Assembly: GCF_014851565.1 (NCBI RefSeq)
Contig: NZ_JACVAA010000003.1
Location: 310,001-374,000 of the forward strand
Source of the DNA: Pseudomonas sp. PDM15
GTDB taxonomy: Bacteria; Pseudomonadota; Gammaproteobacteria; Pseudomonadales; Pseudomonadaceae
DNA: 64,000 nucleotides
Direction: 5' to 3'
Part shown: positions 19,601 to 24,908 of the stretch, piece by piece
How positions within the stretch are numbered: position 1 is the stretch's first letter
Layout of the letters: each line of letters begins with the position of its first letter
Position numbers and translations under genes: made by a program
The notes under the pieces: model-generated
What the model saw: the letters and a program-made list of their open reading frames with translations, nothing else
Databases searched by the model: none
Told to the model about the DNA's origin: nothing

Positions 19601-21435
19601 GCGAGATTTAGCGGATGCAGCTGAACAGTTGGGGCAGACGTCTCAAATGCCGACAGGTCAATCTGATCCAGATGGAGCGGCTCGATGGCCGAAGACAGCG
19701 GCAGGCGCTCGGCCAGATCGCTTGAGGTGAGCAACCACTTCAGGCCCGAGTCCTCGACCATGTAGGACAGGCGCTCGCGCGGGTAGTCCGGATCCAGCGG
19801 CACAAAGGCGCCGCCGGATTTCAGCACCGCCAGCATGGCCACGATCATCGTGTTGCCACGCTCCAGCGAGACGCCGACGCGGGACTCGGGGCCCACGCCA
19901 TGGGTCACCAGCAGATTGGCCAGGCGATTGGCGCGGGCTTCCAGTTCGGCAAACGAAATTCGCTCGCTGCCATGCACCAGGGCAATGGCCTCAGGACGCA
20001 GAAACGCCTGCTCGGCGATCAGATCGGGCAACAGGCGCGACGTATCGAAACTCTGCTGCGGAGTATTCCACTCATTCAGTTGCGCCAATTCCTGCGCCGT
20101 CACCAGCGCCACTTCAGCCAGTGCCGCCTGGGGCTGGCTGGCGAAACCGTCGAGTACCTCGAGCATGCCGGCGATCAGCCGTTCGATGCTGCTCTCGGCA
20201 AACAGGTCGGCGGCATAGGCGAAGTTGATCAGCAGCTCGTCACCACGGTCGCGCACGGCGTCCAAGGCCAGGTCGAAGGGAATCTGGCTGGACGGCAACT
20301 CTGCCAACTGGGTCTCGATGCCCGGCAGCCAGTTGGCCGCCAGCGGGTGCTGCCGACGGTAGTTGAAGGCCACCTGGAACAGCGGCTGTTGGCCCAGGCT
20401 GCGGCTCGGCGCCAGCTCTTCCACCAGGCGTTCGAAGGGCATTTCCTGGTTGGCCTGAGCCTGCTTCAGGCCGCTGCGGGCCTGCTCCAGCCACTCGGTG
20501 ACCGACAGCTCGGGACGCGGCTCGGCCTTGAGCACCACGGTATTCACGAAGAAACCCACCAGGCGCTCGAAGCCCTTGGCGCGACCGGCCACCGGTACGC
20601 CAATGCGCACTTCACGCTGTCCGGACAGGCGCGCCAGCTGCAGTTGCAGGGCCGCCAGCAGCACGGTGAACAGAGTGGCGCCGTTGGCCTTGGCCAGCTC
20701 GCTTAGGCGCGCCACCAGCGCCGGCTCTACCTGCAGGGAGCGGTAGGCGGCGCGGCGCGCGGCCTGGGCGTTGTGCGGGTAATCCGGCGTCAGGCTCAGC
20801 GGCGGCTGCTCGCCGCCCAGACGCTCGCGCCAGAAGGCCATCTGCTGAGCGCCGGCCTCGCTGTCCAGCCACTCGCGCTGGCCAACGGCGTATTCGCTGT
20901 ACTGCACCGGTTGCGGGGTCATGAACGGCTGGCGATTCTGCAGGCGAGCGCGATAGAACTCGGCCATCTCCTCCACCAGCACGCGCACCGACCAGGCGTC
21001 GGAGATGATGTGGTGCATGCCCACGGCCAGGGCATGGCTGTTCTCGCACAGGCGATACAGGGCACAGCGCACCAGTGGGCCACGGGTCAGATCGTAGTCG
21101 GCCTCGATGAAGGCGCGAGCCAGCGACTCGACCTGCTCGGCGCCGCCTTCCAGCTCGATGATCTCCAGCGGCATCGAACCCGTCGGCAGCACGGCCTGCT
21201 GGGCAAGGCCGTCATGTTCGCGGAACACGGTGCGCAGCGCTGCATGGCGGGAGTACACCTGATCCAGGCCATGGCGCAGGCTGTCCATGTCCAGCTGACC
21301 TTCGAAACGCAGCACGCCGCCGATGTTGTAGGCGGTGCTGCCGCTTTCCAGGCGGCTGAAGAACCACAGTCGCTGCTGGGCGAAGGACAGCGGCGCCCAT
21401 TCCAGGGCAAGGTTCGACGGGACTTGTGCGTTCAT
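10648..21435 (-). CDS. non-ribosomal peptide synthetase, modules 1-3: C-A-T-E / C-A-T / C-A-T
   Basis: This is a 3595-residue synthetase. Module 1: C (motif HHIISDAWS, Asp146), A (about 475-970), T (Ser1007), E (HHLVVDGVSW near 1181, NYLG near 1387). Module 2: C (HHLLLDGWS near 1623), A (about 1945-2440), T (Ser2477). Module 3: C (HHIVSDGWS near 2663), A (about 2995-3490), T (Ser3531 in FFELGGHSLL), then a short acidic tail. Hand-read codes are D-G-E-C-T-G-G-V-T-K for modules 1 and 2 (hydroxyornithine-like) and D-V-W-H-I-S-L-I-D-K for module 3 (serine). Loading begins with a C domain, which suggests an acylated first residue. ATG 21435 (MNAQVPSN) is chosen for its upstream GAGG; the open frame extends further but without family similarity. 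The predicted product segment is acyl-D-AcOHOrn-AcOHOrn-Ser (inference). Confidence 0.94.
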   Translation of the reverse strand: MNAQVPSNLALEWAPLSFAQQRLWFFSRLESGSTAYNIGGVLRFEGQLDMDSLRHGLDQVYSRHAALRTVFREHDGLAQQAVLPTGSMPLEIIELEGGAEQVESLARAFIEADYDLTRGPLVRCALYRLCENSHALAVGMHHIISDAWSVRVLVEEMAEFYRARLQNRQPFMTPQPVQYSEYAVGQREWLDSEAGAQQMAFWRERLGGEQPPLSLTPDYPHNAQAARRAAYRSLQVEPALVARLSELAKANGATLFTVLLAALQLQLARLSGQREVRIGVPVAGRAKGFERLVGFFVNTVVLKAEPRPELSVTEWLEQARSGLKQAQANQEMPFERLVEELAPSRSLGQQPLFQVAFNYRRQHPLAANWLPGIETQLAELPSSQIPFDLALDAVRDRGDELLINFAYAADLFAESSIERLIAGMLEVLDGFASQPQAALAEVALVTAQELAQLNEWNTPQQSFDTSRLLPDLIAEQAFLRPEAIALVHGSERISFAELEARANRLANLLVTHGVGPESRVGVSLERGNTMIVAMLAVLKSGGAFVPLDPDYPRERLSYMVEDSGLKWLLTSSDLAERLPLSSAIEPLHLDQIDLSAFETSAPTVQLHPLNLAYLIYTSGSTGQPKGVAVNHLGLTMHVQTIGQRYGMTPDDVELHFASISFDGALERWTVPLAFGSRLVIRDQELWSAEKTCQVIADEGVTISCLPPSYAQQLLDWVESQGLKLPVRSWTLGGEAFTRETYERLQKVLQPQRIINGYGPTETVVTPLIWEAFPGDTFEAAYAPIGNPVGPRSLYVLDAELNLLPIGVAGELYIGGEVGLARGYFQRPELTAERFLPDPFGQAGERMYRTGDLVRWRADGTLDYLGRVDHQVKIRGFRIELGEIESQLLALEGVQEAAVIARETPAGKQLVGYVVARDNTDTSALRSGLAKVLPDYMVPAQIIALEKLPLTPAGKLDRAALPEPTWQSQSYEAPQTDNERILASIWAEVLGVERVGRQDHFFELGGDSIVALQVVSRARQQGLGLTPKDLFQQQTLTQLAGVARSVAAPLADQGPVIGAAPLLPIQARLLQREGLAPCNQYLLLELAEPLPTAQLEQALQALVQHHDALRLRFEQRDGQWQQVHGAVAGVPLLQQVELVTGEDPQPRYDAIQRSIDPASGAHLRGLYLTQPGQADRLLLSIHHLVVDGVSWRVLLEDLQRACLQLASGLAVQLPSKTSAFKTWGERLAGWNVDAQLPYWQTQQAAGGELPLLSSEFGSEGTRQRLELSLDAGFTRDLLQAGQQAYRLRADELLLTALSRVLCSWSEQPALCVHLESHGRAPLFDDIDLSRSVGWFTSLYPVRLQPEVELAASLKAIKEQLRAVPDLGLGYGLLRQREQLGERVPQLLFNYLGQFDEGGNGLHLREGGLWREANAPLDAPLVINAEQRGGALHLHLDFNPAQLARTTLEGLVTRLQDELRAIAQHCQKAPASLTPSDVPLAGLSQAELDALPGVEDIHPLSPLQQGLLFHSQLEGAGSYVSQLLLPFTGLDPARLQSAWRQVLARHGVLRSRFLLGERPLQLVQAEVELDWQDLDWRGVADFDEQLQAFCSAERERGFALDKAPLLRLALIQRGTGDFVLAWTLHHLLLDGWSNGLLFAEVLALYHGDRLPAPGGQFRDYISWLDGQDADAEQAFWREQLAPLDGATRIAGCLPCRAPEQGHARHPLPLDAATEQQIRGFAQRHGLTLNTLVQAAWALLLARLTGKRSLCFGATVAGRPTELAGSEQMLGLFINSLPVAIQLPAEQPLGAWLAALQVQNLQLREHEHCPLHDIQRWVGSAGEALFDSLLVFENYPLGDALKQAERGELRLGMPQSHEFTHYPMTLAVLPGSRLELLLAYDRAHFDAAGIAQVEALLRQALDQVCGDPARALGSLALASVGEQAQLNEWNTPQQGFDAARLLPELIAEQAFLRPEAIALVHGDERISFAELEARSNRLANLLVSHGVQPESRVGVSLERGNTMIVAMLAVLKSGGAFVPLDPDYPRERLSYMVEDSGLKWLITSSDLAERLPLGEGVEPLYLDQLDLSAFEGSAPTVQLHPLNLAYLIYTSGSTGQPKGVAVNHLGLTVHVQTIGQRYGMTPDDVELHFASISFDGALERWTVPLAFGSRLVIRDQELWSAEKTCQVIADEGVTISCLPPSYAQQLLDWVESQDLKLPVRSWTLGGEAFTRETYERLQKVLQPQRIINGYGPTETVVTPLIWEAYPGDTFEAAYAPIGNPVGPRSLYVLDAELNLLPIGVAGELYIGGEVGLARGYFQRPELTAERFLPDPFGQAGERMYRTGDLVRWRADGTLDYLGRVDHQVKIRGFRIELGEIESQLLALDGIQEAAVIARETPTGKQLVSYVVAKEASDTMQLKAELAKVLPDYMVPAQIIALEKLPLTPAGKLDRAALPEPTWQSQSYEAPQTDNERILAAIWAEVLGVERVGRQDHFFELGGDSIVALKVVSRIRQQGLQLPLKALFEQSRLADCAVALQREAADAPVLRALPRGGDLPLSHAQQRLWFLNRLDPNNGAYHMPAGLDLQGRLDRQALQAAFDQLEARHEALRTRFVEVNGEARQRILPAQGQRIDWVDLRELAANEREAEARDYAQKLLKRPFNLASEPLLRVSVLRLGDQEYRLLLIQHHIVSDGWSMQRFIGEFAAAYAAFAEGRATQFAPLPLQYADYAQWQRDWLKSSEATRQLDYWKARLGEHQPLLELPTDHPRPAHGSRQGLRWRFELSSTLTAQLRALAQREGSTLFSLLLAAWQTLLHRYSGQEDIRVGVPVAGRSLAEMDGVLGCFINTLVLRGEPAGLKPFRELLGELVEASRDALANQELPFDQLVEALQPTRSLSHHPLFQVAFNHQQVDFGALGNLPDLRVQPHDPGAAGAQFDLALDTEEAADGSLSGFVSYAGELFEARTIARLARHFVRLLEGICADPSRPIGLLPLLDEDEQAQLATWNDTTQDYGPLVNLSERISQQAARTPQAPALVFGEQTLSYVELEQRINQLANRLRSLGVQRGSLVGISLERSLELVIGLHAIVRAGGAYVPLDPEYPLERLAYLLEDSGVDLLLSHSQLVERLPLPAGLKALGLDREDCSDEPVTPPAVRLQGNDLAYVIYTSGSTGKPKGAGNSHEALANRILWTQEAYQIGAGDVVLQKTPFSFDVSVWEFFWPLVTGACLAVAAPGDHRDPQKLVELIQRHRVTTLHFVPSMLQAFLLHPDVEQCQSLTRVICSGEALPAELLVRTFQRLPQAGLYNLYGPTEAAIDVSHWTCVEEGRHAVPIGRPIANLRLHILDAQLNLVPQGVPGELYIAGIGLARGYHRRPELTAERFLPDPFGPAGSRMYRTGDLVRWRADGAIDYLGRIDHQVKIRGFRVELGEIEAQLGAQPGVAEAVVVARDSQIGKQLVGYVVADPLPADEASWLSGIKAALKVELPEHMVPSILMRLDRMPLSPNGKLERRALPEPVWQARSYRAPQSVLEIALASIWQEVLEVAQVGLDDNFFELGGHSLLATQAVALLRQRLGLELPLRAFFEAQDLATLATSLDGLAPAAAEEEDQDLRDMAALLDELEAL
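13986..15668 (-). repeat. A-T domain repeat block, copy in NRPS module 2
   Basis: Second of the three near-identical A-T blocks. At protein level it differs from the module 1 copy only at scattered positions and carries the same binding-pocket residues. The repeat is long enough for homologous recombination between modules. Confidence 0.85.
18398..20080 (-). repeat. A-T domain repeat block, copy in NRPS module 1
   Basis: Third of the three near-identical A-T blocks. The flanking C and E domains do not share this level of identity, so the repeat boundaries fall close to the C/A linker and the carrier-domain motif. Confidence 0.85.
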
Positions 21436-21458
21436 GACAGTACCTCGCAAAGAGTGGC

Positions 21459-22184
21459 CTAGGCGCCCAGGGGCATACCGGCCGCCTCGCGCCGCAACAG
21501 GCGCGTGGCATGGAATTCGATCAGGGACAGCAATTCGTCTTCCTGGGGGCGCAGGTAGGCGTGATCGCCATCCAGCCATTCCAGGGTGAAGGGGCCGCGG
21601 GTTTCGCGGCGCCAGGCGCGCAGGTCGTCCTCGCTCAGGCAGTCGCGGCGCGCACCTAGTACATGCACCGCGCAGGGCAATGGCGCGCGGCGCTGGTAGC
21701 GGTAGCTTTCGGCTAGGGCCAAATCACTGCGCAGCACTGGCAACAGTTCGCGACGGAATAGCGGATCGGCCAGCAGCTCGCGCGGCAAACGGGCAAAGCC
21801 ATTCAGGCCGGCGAACAGTTCGCCGTCGCTGCGTGTGGTCATGCGCGGAGCCTGCAGGCGGCGCGATGGCGCACGGGAGGCCGAGGCGAACAGCGCCAGC
21901 GGTGCTGCATGGCCATCGGCAATCAGCGCCTGGGCCAGCTCGAAGGCGAGCATGGCGCCCAGGCTATGGCCCCACAGCAAGTAAGGACCATTGCACTCGC
22001 GCAGCCAGGCCTGCTTGAGGTCGGCCAGCAGCGCCGGCAGTTCCTGGCAAAGCGGCTCGCTCTCACGGGCGCCGCGACCTGGCAGCTCCAACGGGCAGAC
22101 TTCCAGCCAACGCGGCAGGCGCTTGCGCCAGCGTGCATAAGGCATGGCGCTGGCGCCGGCATGAGCCAGGCAGAACAGCTGCAT
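21459..22184 (-). CDS. type II thioesterase (NRPS editing enzyme)
   Basis: This 241-residue alpha/beta hydrolase is of the external thioesterase family, which clears misloaded or stalled acyl groups from carrier domains. The N-terminus MQLFCLAHAGASA is typical. The nucleophile motif is GHSLGAML (Ser at about residue 81) and the catalytic His lies in WLDGDHAYL near the C-terminus. ATG 22184 shares one base with the stop of the MbtH gene (TGATG), so the two are translationally coupled. The stop lies 23 bases before the first NRPS start. Longer in-frame starts inside the MbtH gene were rejected for lack of similarity. Confidence 0.93.
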   Translation of the reverse strand: MQLFCLAHAGASAMPYARWRKRLPRWLEVCPLELPGRGARESEPLCQELPALLADLKQAWLRECNGPYLLWGHSLGAMLAFELAQALIADGHAAPLALFASASRAPSRRLQAPRMTTRSDGELFAGLNGFARLPRELLADPLFRRELLPVLRSDLALAESYRYQRRAPLPCAVHVLGARRDCLSEDDLRAWRRETRGPFTLEWLDGDHAYLRPQEDELLSLIEFHATRLLRREAAGMPLGA

Positions 22185-22387
22185 CAGGCGTCCATGGCCT
22201 CGCGCAGGCTGCGCGGGCGCATATCGGTCCAGACGCTGGCGATATGGGCCAGGCAGGTCGGCTTGTCGCCGCGCACGCCGTCTTCGCGCCAGCCGGCGGG
22301 TACGGCCTTGTAGGCCGGCCAAATGGCGTACTGCTGCTCGTCGTTGACCACCACCAGGAAGGTGGTTTGCGGATTATCCAGACTCAT
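22184..22387 (-). CDS. MbtH-family NRPS partner protein
   Basis: This 67-residue protein carries the MbtH signature: FLVVVNDEQQYAIWP, then VPAGWREDGVRG, CLAHIASVWTDMRP and the end RSLREAMDA. MbtH proteins bind A domains and are often needed for their solubility or activity, so it probably assists the two synthetases downstream. The start MSLDNPQ is supported by GAGGG 7 bases upstream; a longer frame reaching 22513 is not needed. It is preceded by a 126-base gap with a possible internal promoter, and is followed directly by the thioesterase gene. Confidence 0.95.
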   Translation of the reverse strand: MSLDNPQTTFLVVVNDEQQYAIWPAYKAVPAGWREDGVRGDKPTCLAHIASVWTDMRPRSLREAMDA

Positions 22388-22426
22388 TGGGTATCCCTCG
22401 TAAAAGGTGGCACGCTTTAAAGACGC

Positions 22427-22452
22427 ACGAAGCTGCGAATAATTTTCATTTA
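22427..22452 (-). promoter_or_regulatory. possible PvdS-like promoter before the MbtH gene
   Basis: On the minus strand AATTAAAT is followed after 18 bases by CGT. This is one or two bases longer than the usual PvdS-type spacing, in an AT-rich stretch between the exporter and the MbtH gene. It would allow the biosynthetic genes to be read separately from the sigma factor and exporter. Confidence 0.3.
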
Positions 22453-22513
22453 ATTCGTTTGCACGGACATGACAGTGCCCTGCCCCTGTTACCAGGGGCG
22501 AAGAAGACTGCAA

Positions 22514-24184
22514 TCAGGCCGGGATGGAGCCGCCGATTTCCCGAACCGCGTCCTGGGTGGCGCGGTCACGGGCTTCGCCGGTGAGCTCGGACAGACGACC
22601 GCCATCCATCTTCAGCAGGCGGTCGGCCTGGTCGAAGTAGTGGTCGTCATGGGTGATGGCGAGCACGGTCTTGCCGGCGGCCTTCAGCTGCGGCAGCAGC
22701 TCGCGGTAGAACAGGCGGCGGAACAGCGGGTCCTGGTCGGCGGCCCATTCGTCGAGGATCAGGATGTCGCGGTCTTCGAGCATCGCCAGCATCAGCGCCA
22801 GGCGCTTGCGCTGACCTTGGGAGAAGCGTGTGTCGGCCAGGCGGCCGGCGGCGAACTTGACCTTGTGGCGCAGGCGCAGGCGCTCCAGCCACTGGCCGAC
22901 CAGCGATTCGTCCACTTCCGTTGCCGCCGGACCAAGCAGGCGGGAGAACAGGTGGAAATCGGTGTACACGCTGGCGAACAGCTGGCGATAGGACTGCCAC
23001 TGGTGCGGCTGCACGACGTGACCGTCCAGACGGATCTCGCCGCCGGCCGGGCGATGCAGGCCGGTGAGCAGGCGCGCCAGGGTCGACTTGCCGCTGCCGT
23101 TGCCGCCGACCAGGAACACCAGCTCGCCACGGCGCAGCTCCAGGTCGATGGGGCCGACATCGAAACCAGCCTCCTCGCCCTCGCCCGGATAACGGTATTC
23201 GACACCGGCCAGCTGCAAGCTTTGCCACTCGCCGAGGCCAGGCACTGCGGCGATATCGCTGGTTTCCGGCGCCAGGTCCAGCGCCTCCAGTTTGTCCAGC
23301 GAGATGCGTGCTGCCAGCAGGCTGGGCAGCGCGGCGACGGTGGCGACCATCGGCGCACGCAGGAACAGCACGGTCAGAGCGAAGGTCGCGGCGACCTCAC
23401 CGGAGGCCCAGCCCAGGCCGCTGGCGCAGAAGAACACCAGGCCGATGCTGCCCAGCACCATGGCGTTGGCCCAGTTGCCGGCCAGCCCGTTGAAGATATC
23501 GGCGCGGGTGACGTTGTCGCGATAGGCACGGGCGTCGCGGTCGAACTCCTCGTCGTACAGCATGCGTGCGCGATCACGGTTGAGCGCCAGCTCCTTGCGG
23601 CCGTCGATGATCGCCTGGTAGTCCTGATACAGGTGGTCTTCCGCTTCGCGCAGCAGGCGGATGTGATGGTTGACCTTGCCGACGAAGAACCAGCCCACCA
23701 GCAGCGTGAGTCCCAGCCAGCCAGCGGTGATGCCGAACAGCGCCGGCGACAGCCAGGCCAGGTAGCTGAAGGCGGCGATGCTGAGGATCAGGCCGTAGGT
23801 CAGCTCCGGCATATAGACGAAGGCGATGGTGATGTTGCGGATGTCGCTGGACAGGCTGGCGAGGATGCGCGCGCCGCCGATCTGCTCCAGGCGCTCGATA
23901 TCGGTGTCCAGTACCCGGCGCACAAGGCTGCGGCGCAGGCGGTAGACGAAACGATGGCCAAGCGTGTGCAGCGCCACCTGCCCCGCTCCCGAGCTGATCA
24001 TCAGCAGCGCCAGCAGGCCGAGGAAGCTGAGCAGCGTAGTCGCCAGCTCGCCTTCCAGGCGGATCAGCTTGAGGTTGATGAAGGCGATCACGCCGACGCT
24101 GAGCACCGCGCTGCACAGGCTGAGCAGGACGATGCCGGAGAGCGGCAGGCGGTTATCGCGGAACAGCAGCTTGAGCAGTTTCAT
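22514..24184 (-). CDS. PvdE/SyrD-like peptide-siderophore exporter (fused permease and ATPase ABC transporter)
   Basis: This 556-residue half-transporter has an N-terminal six-helix membrane domain (about 1-310) and a C-terminal ATPase. The ATPase has Walker A GGNGSGKST, signature FSQGQRKRLA and Walker B DILILDEWAADQD, the last being typical of the cyclic-peptide-exporter subfamily. Relatives move NRPS products or their precursors across the inner membrane. It sits 24 bases after the sigma factor gene and before the MbtH gene, so it should be expressed under iron limitation. Whether it secretes the finished siderophore or a precursor cannot be told from sequence. No periplasmic maturation enzymes of the pyoverdine type are in the window, which favours export of a finished product (inference). 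Confidence 0.93.
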   Translation of the reverse strand: MKLLKLLFRDNRLPLSGIVLLSLCSAVLSVGVIAFINLKLIRLEGELATTLLSFLGLLALLMISSGAGQVALHTLGHRFVYRLRRSLVRRVLDTDIERLEQIGGARILASLSSDIRNITIAFVYMPELTYGLILSIAAFSYLAWLSPALFGITAGWLGLTLLVGWFFVGKVNHHIRLLREAEDHLYQDYQAIIDGRKELALNRDRARMLYDEEFDRDARAYRDNVTRADIFNGLAGNWANAMVLGSIGLVFFCASGLGWASGEVAATFALTVLFLRAPMVATVAALPSLLAARISLDKLEALDLAPETSDIAAVPGLGEWQSLQLAGVEYRYPGEGEEAGFDVGPIDLELRRGELVFLVGGNGSGKSTLARLLTGLHRPAGGEIRLDGHVVQPHQWQSYRQLFASVYTDFHLFSRLLGPAATEVDESLVGQWLERLRLRHKVKFAAGRLADTRFSQGQRKRLALMLAMLEDRDILILDEWAADQDPLFRRLFYRELLPQLKAAGKTVLAITHDDHYFDQADRLLKMDGGRLSELTGEARDRATQDAVREIGGSIPA

Positions 24185-24208
24185 ATCGGGTCCAGAACGG
24201 CGAAGGCG

Positions 24209-24775
24209 TCAGGCCGCCTCGGTGTCGAGGCGGCTGCGGCAATGGCTGAGAGCATCGCGCAGAAGGAAATGCACCAGGGTCGGCGAGGCGCTGAGATGGG
24301 TGGCCACCTCGCGCTGGCTGTAGCCCTCCAGCTGGCTCATGGTGAACACGGTGCGGGTGCGCTCGGGCAACTCGCCCAGGGCATGCTGCAGGCGCTGCCA
24401 TTCCAGCTGGCCGATAGCGCGCTGCTCGGGACCGGACTGCGGCGCGGGCAGCTCATCGAGCGCATCCTCGTCGGCGCTGTAGCGACCTTCCAGGGCCTGG
24501 CGCCGCAGACGGTCGATGGACAGGTTGCGCACCATGCGGAACAGGTAGCGTAGTGGGTCTTCGATGGCGTGGCGGTCGCCGCTCTCCCACAGCTTGAGGA
24601 AGGCGTCGTGCACCACATCCTCGGCACGCGCGCGGCAGCCGAGCACGCCCTTGGCGGCGTCTATCAGTACACGCCGATGTGTGGCGTAGAGACTGTCCAG
24701 CCCGTTGTTCCTGATATCGGAGGCCAAGCGTACCGGTGTGCCGGCGGGCTCCCCCCAACGATGAAACGTTCCCAT
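24209..24775 (-). CDS. ECF sigma factor of the iron-starvation type (PvdS/FecI-like)
   Basis: This 188-residue protein has sigma-70 region 2 (DVVHDAFLKLWE, then YLFRMVRNLSIDRLRR) and region 4 (ELPERTRTVFTMSQLEGYSQREVATHLSASPTLV, a helix-turn-helix). It heads the siderophore locus and has a Fur box in its promoter, so it should be made under iron limitation and direct transcription of downstream genes. No anti-sigma (FecR-like) gene is adjacent, and the receptor lacks a signalling domain. Control may therefore rest mainly on Fur, as for PvdS without cell-surface signalling. GAGG lies 9 bases before ATG 24775. Confidence 0.9.
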   Translation of the reverse strand: MGTFHRWGEPAGTPVRLASDIRNNGLDSLYATHRRVLIDAAKGVLGCRARAEDVVHDAFLKLWESGDRHAIEDPLRYLFRMVRNLSIDRLRRQALEGRYSADEDALDELPAPQSGPEQRAIGQLEWQRLQHALGELPERTRTVFTMSQLEGYSQREVATHLSASPTLVHFLLRDALSHCRSRLDTEAA

Positions 24776-24805
24776 AGCCCGATCCTCGGCTGCAACGTGC
24801 TGCGC

Positions 24806-24833
24806 ATCTTAATGATAATCCTTATCAATTCAA
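24806..24833 (-). promoter_or_regulatory. promoter with embedded Fur box for the ECF sigma gene
   Basis: Minus-strand TTGAAT and TAAGAT are separated by 16 bases. Between and overlapping them (24808-24826) lies a 19-base Fur box that matches the GATAATGATAATCATTATC consensus at 16 of 19 positions when read on the plus strand. This placement fits simple Fur-iron repression of the sigma gene and, through it, the locus. Confidence 0.85.
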
Positions 24834-24864
24834 GCATTCCTTCAGGATTTTCCCCGAGAAATGC

Positions 24865-24888
24865 AAACGCCGCCCGAAGGCGGCGTTT
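24865..24888 (-). terminator. intrinsic terminator after mexS
   Basis: A 10-bp stem, AAACGCCGCC with GGCGGCGTTT, has a four-base loop that reads TTCG on the minus strand. It lies 20 bases beyond the mexS stop and separates mexS from the sigma-factor promoter. Confidence 0.8.
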
Positions 24889-24908
24889 TGCCAGCATGAT
24901 CACGCTCT

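Noticed and set aside
7510..20080. Mobile element or CRISPR-like array suggested by long direct repeats
   Set aside because: The repeats are in-frame NRPS domains with catalytic motifs; there are no terminal inverted repeats, transposase or short regularly spaced units.
22469..24553. Plus-strand frame of about 694 codons opposite exporter and sigma gene
   Set aside because: Runs across two real genes on the other strand and is rich in Gln, Ala and His, typical of antisense translation here.
1..24833. Pyoverdine locus
   Set aside because: No chromophore-forming synthetase start (acyl ligase with Tyr and Dab modules), no periplasmic maturation genes (PvdN, PvdO, PvdP, PvdQ types) and no FpvA-type signalling receptor are present. 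The module number and codes fit a tri-hydroxamate tetrapeptide better.
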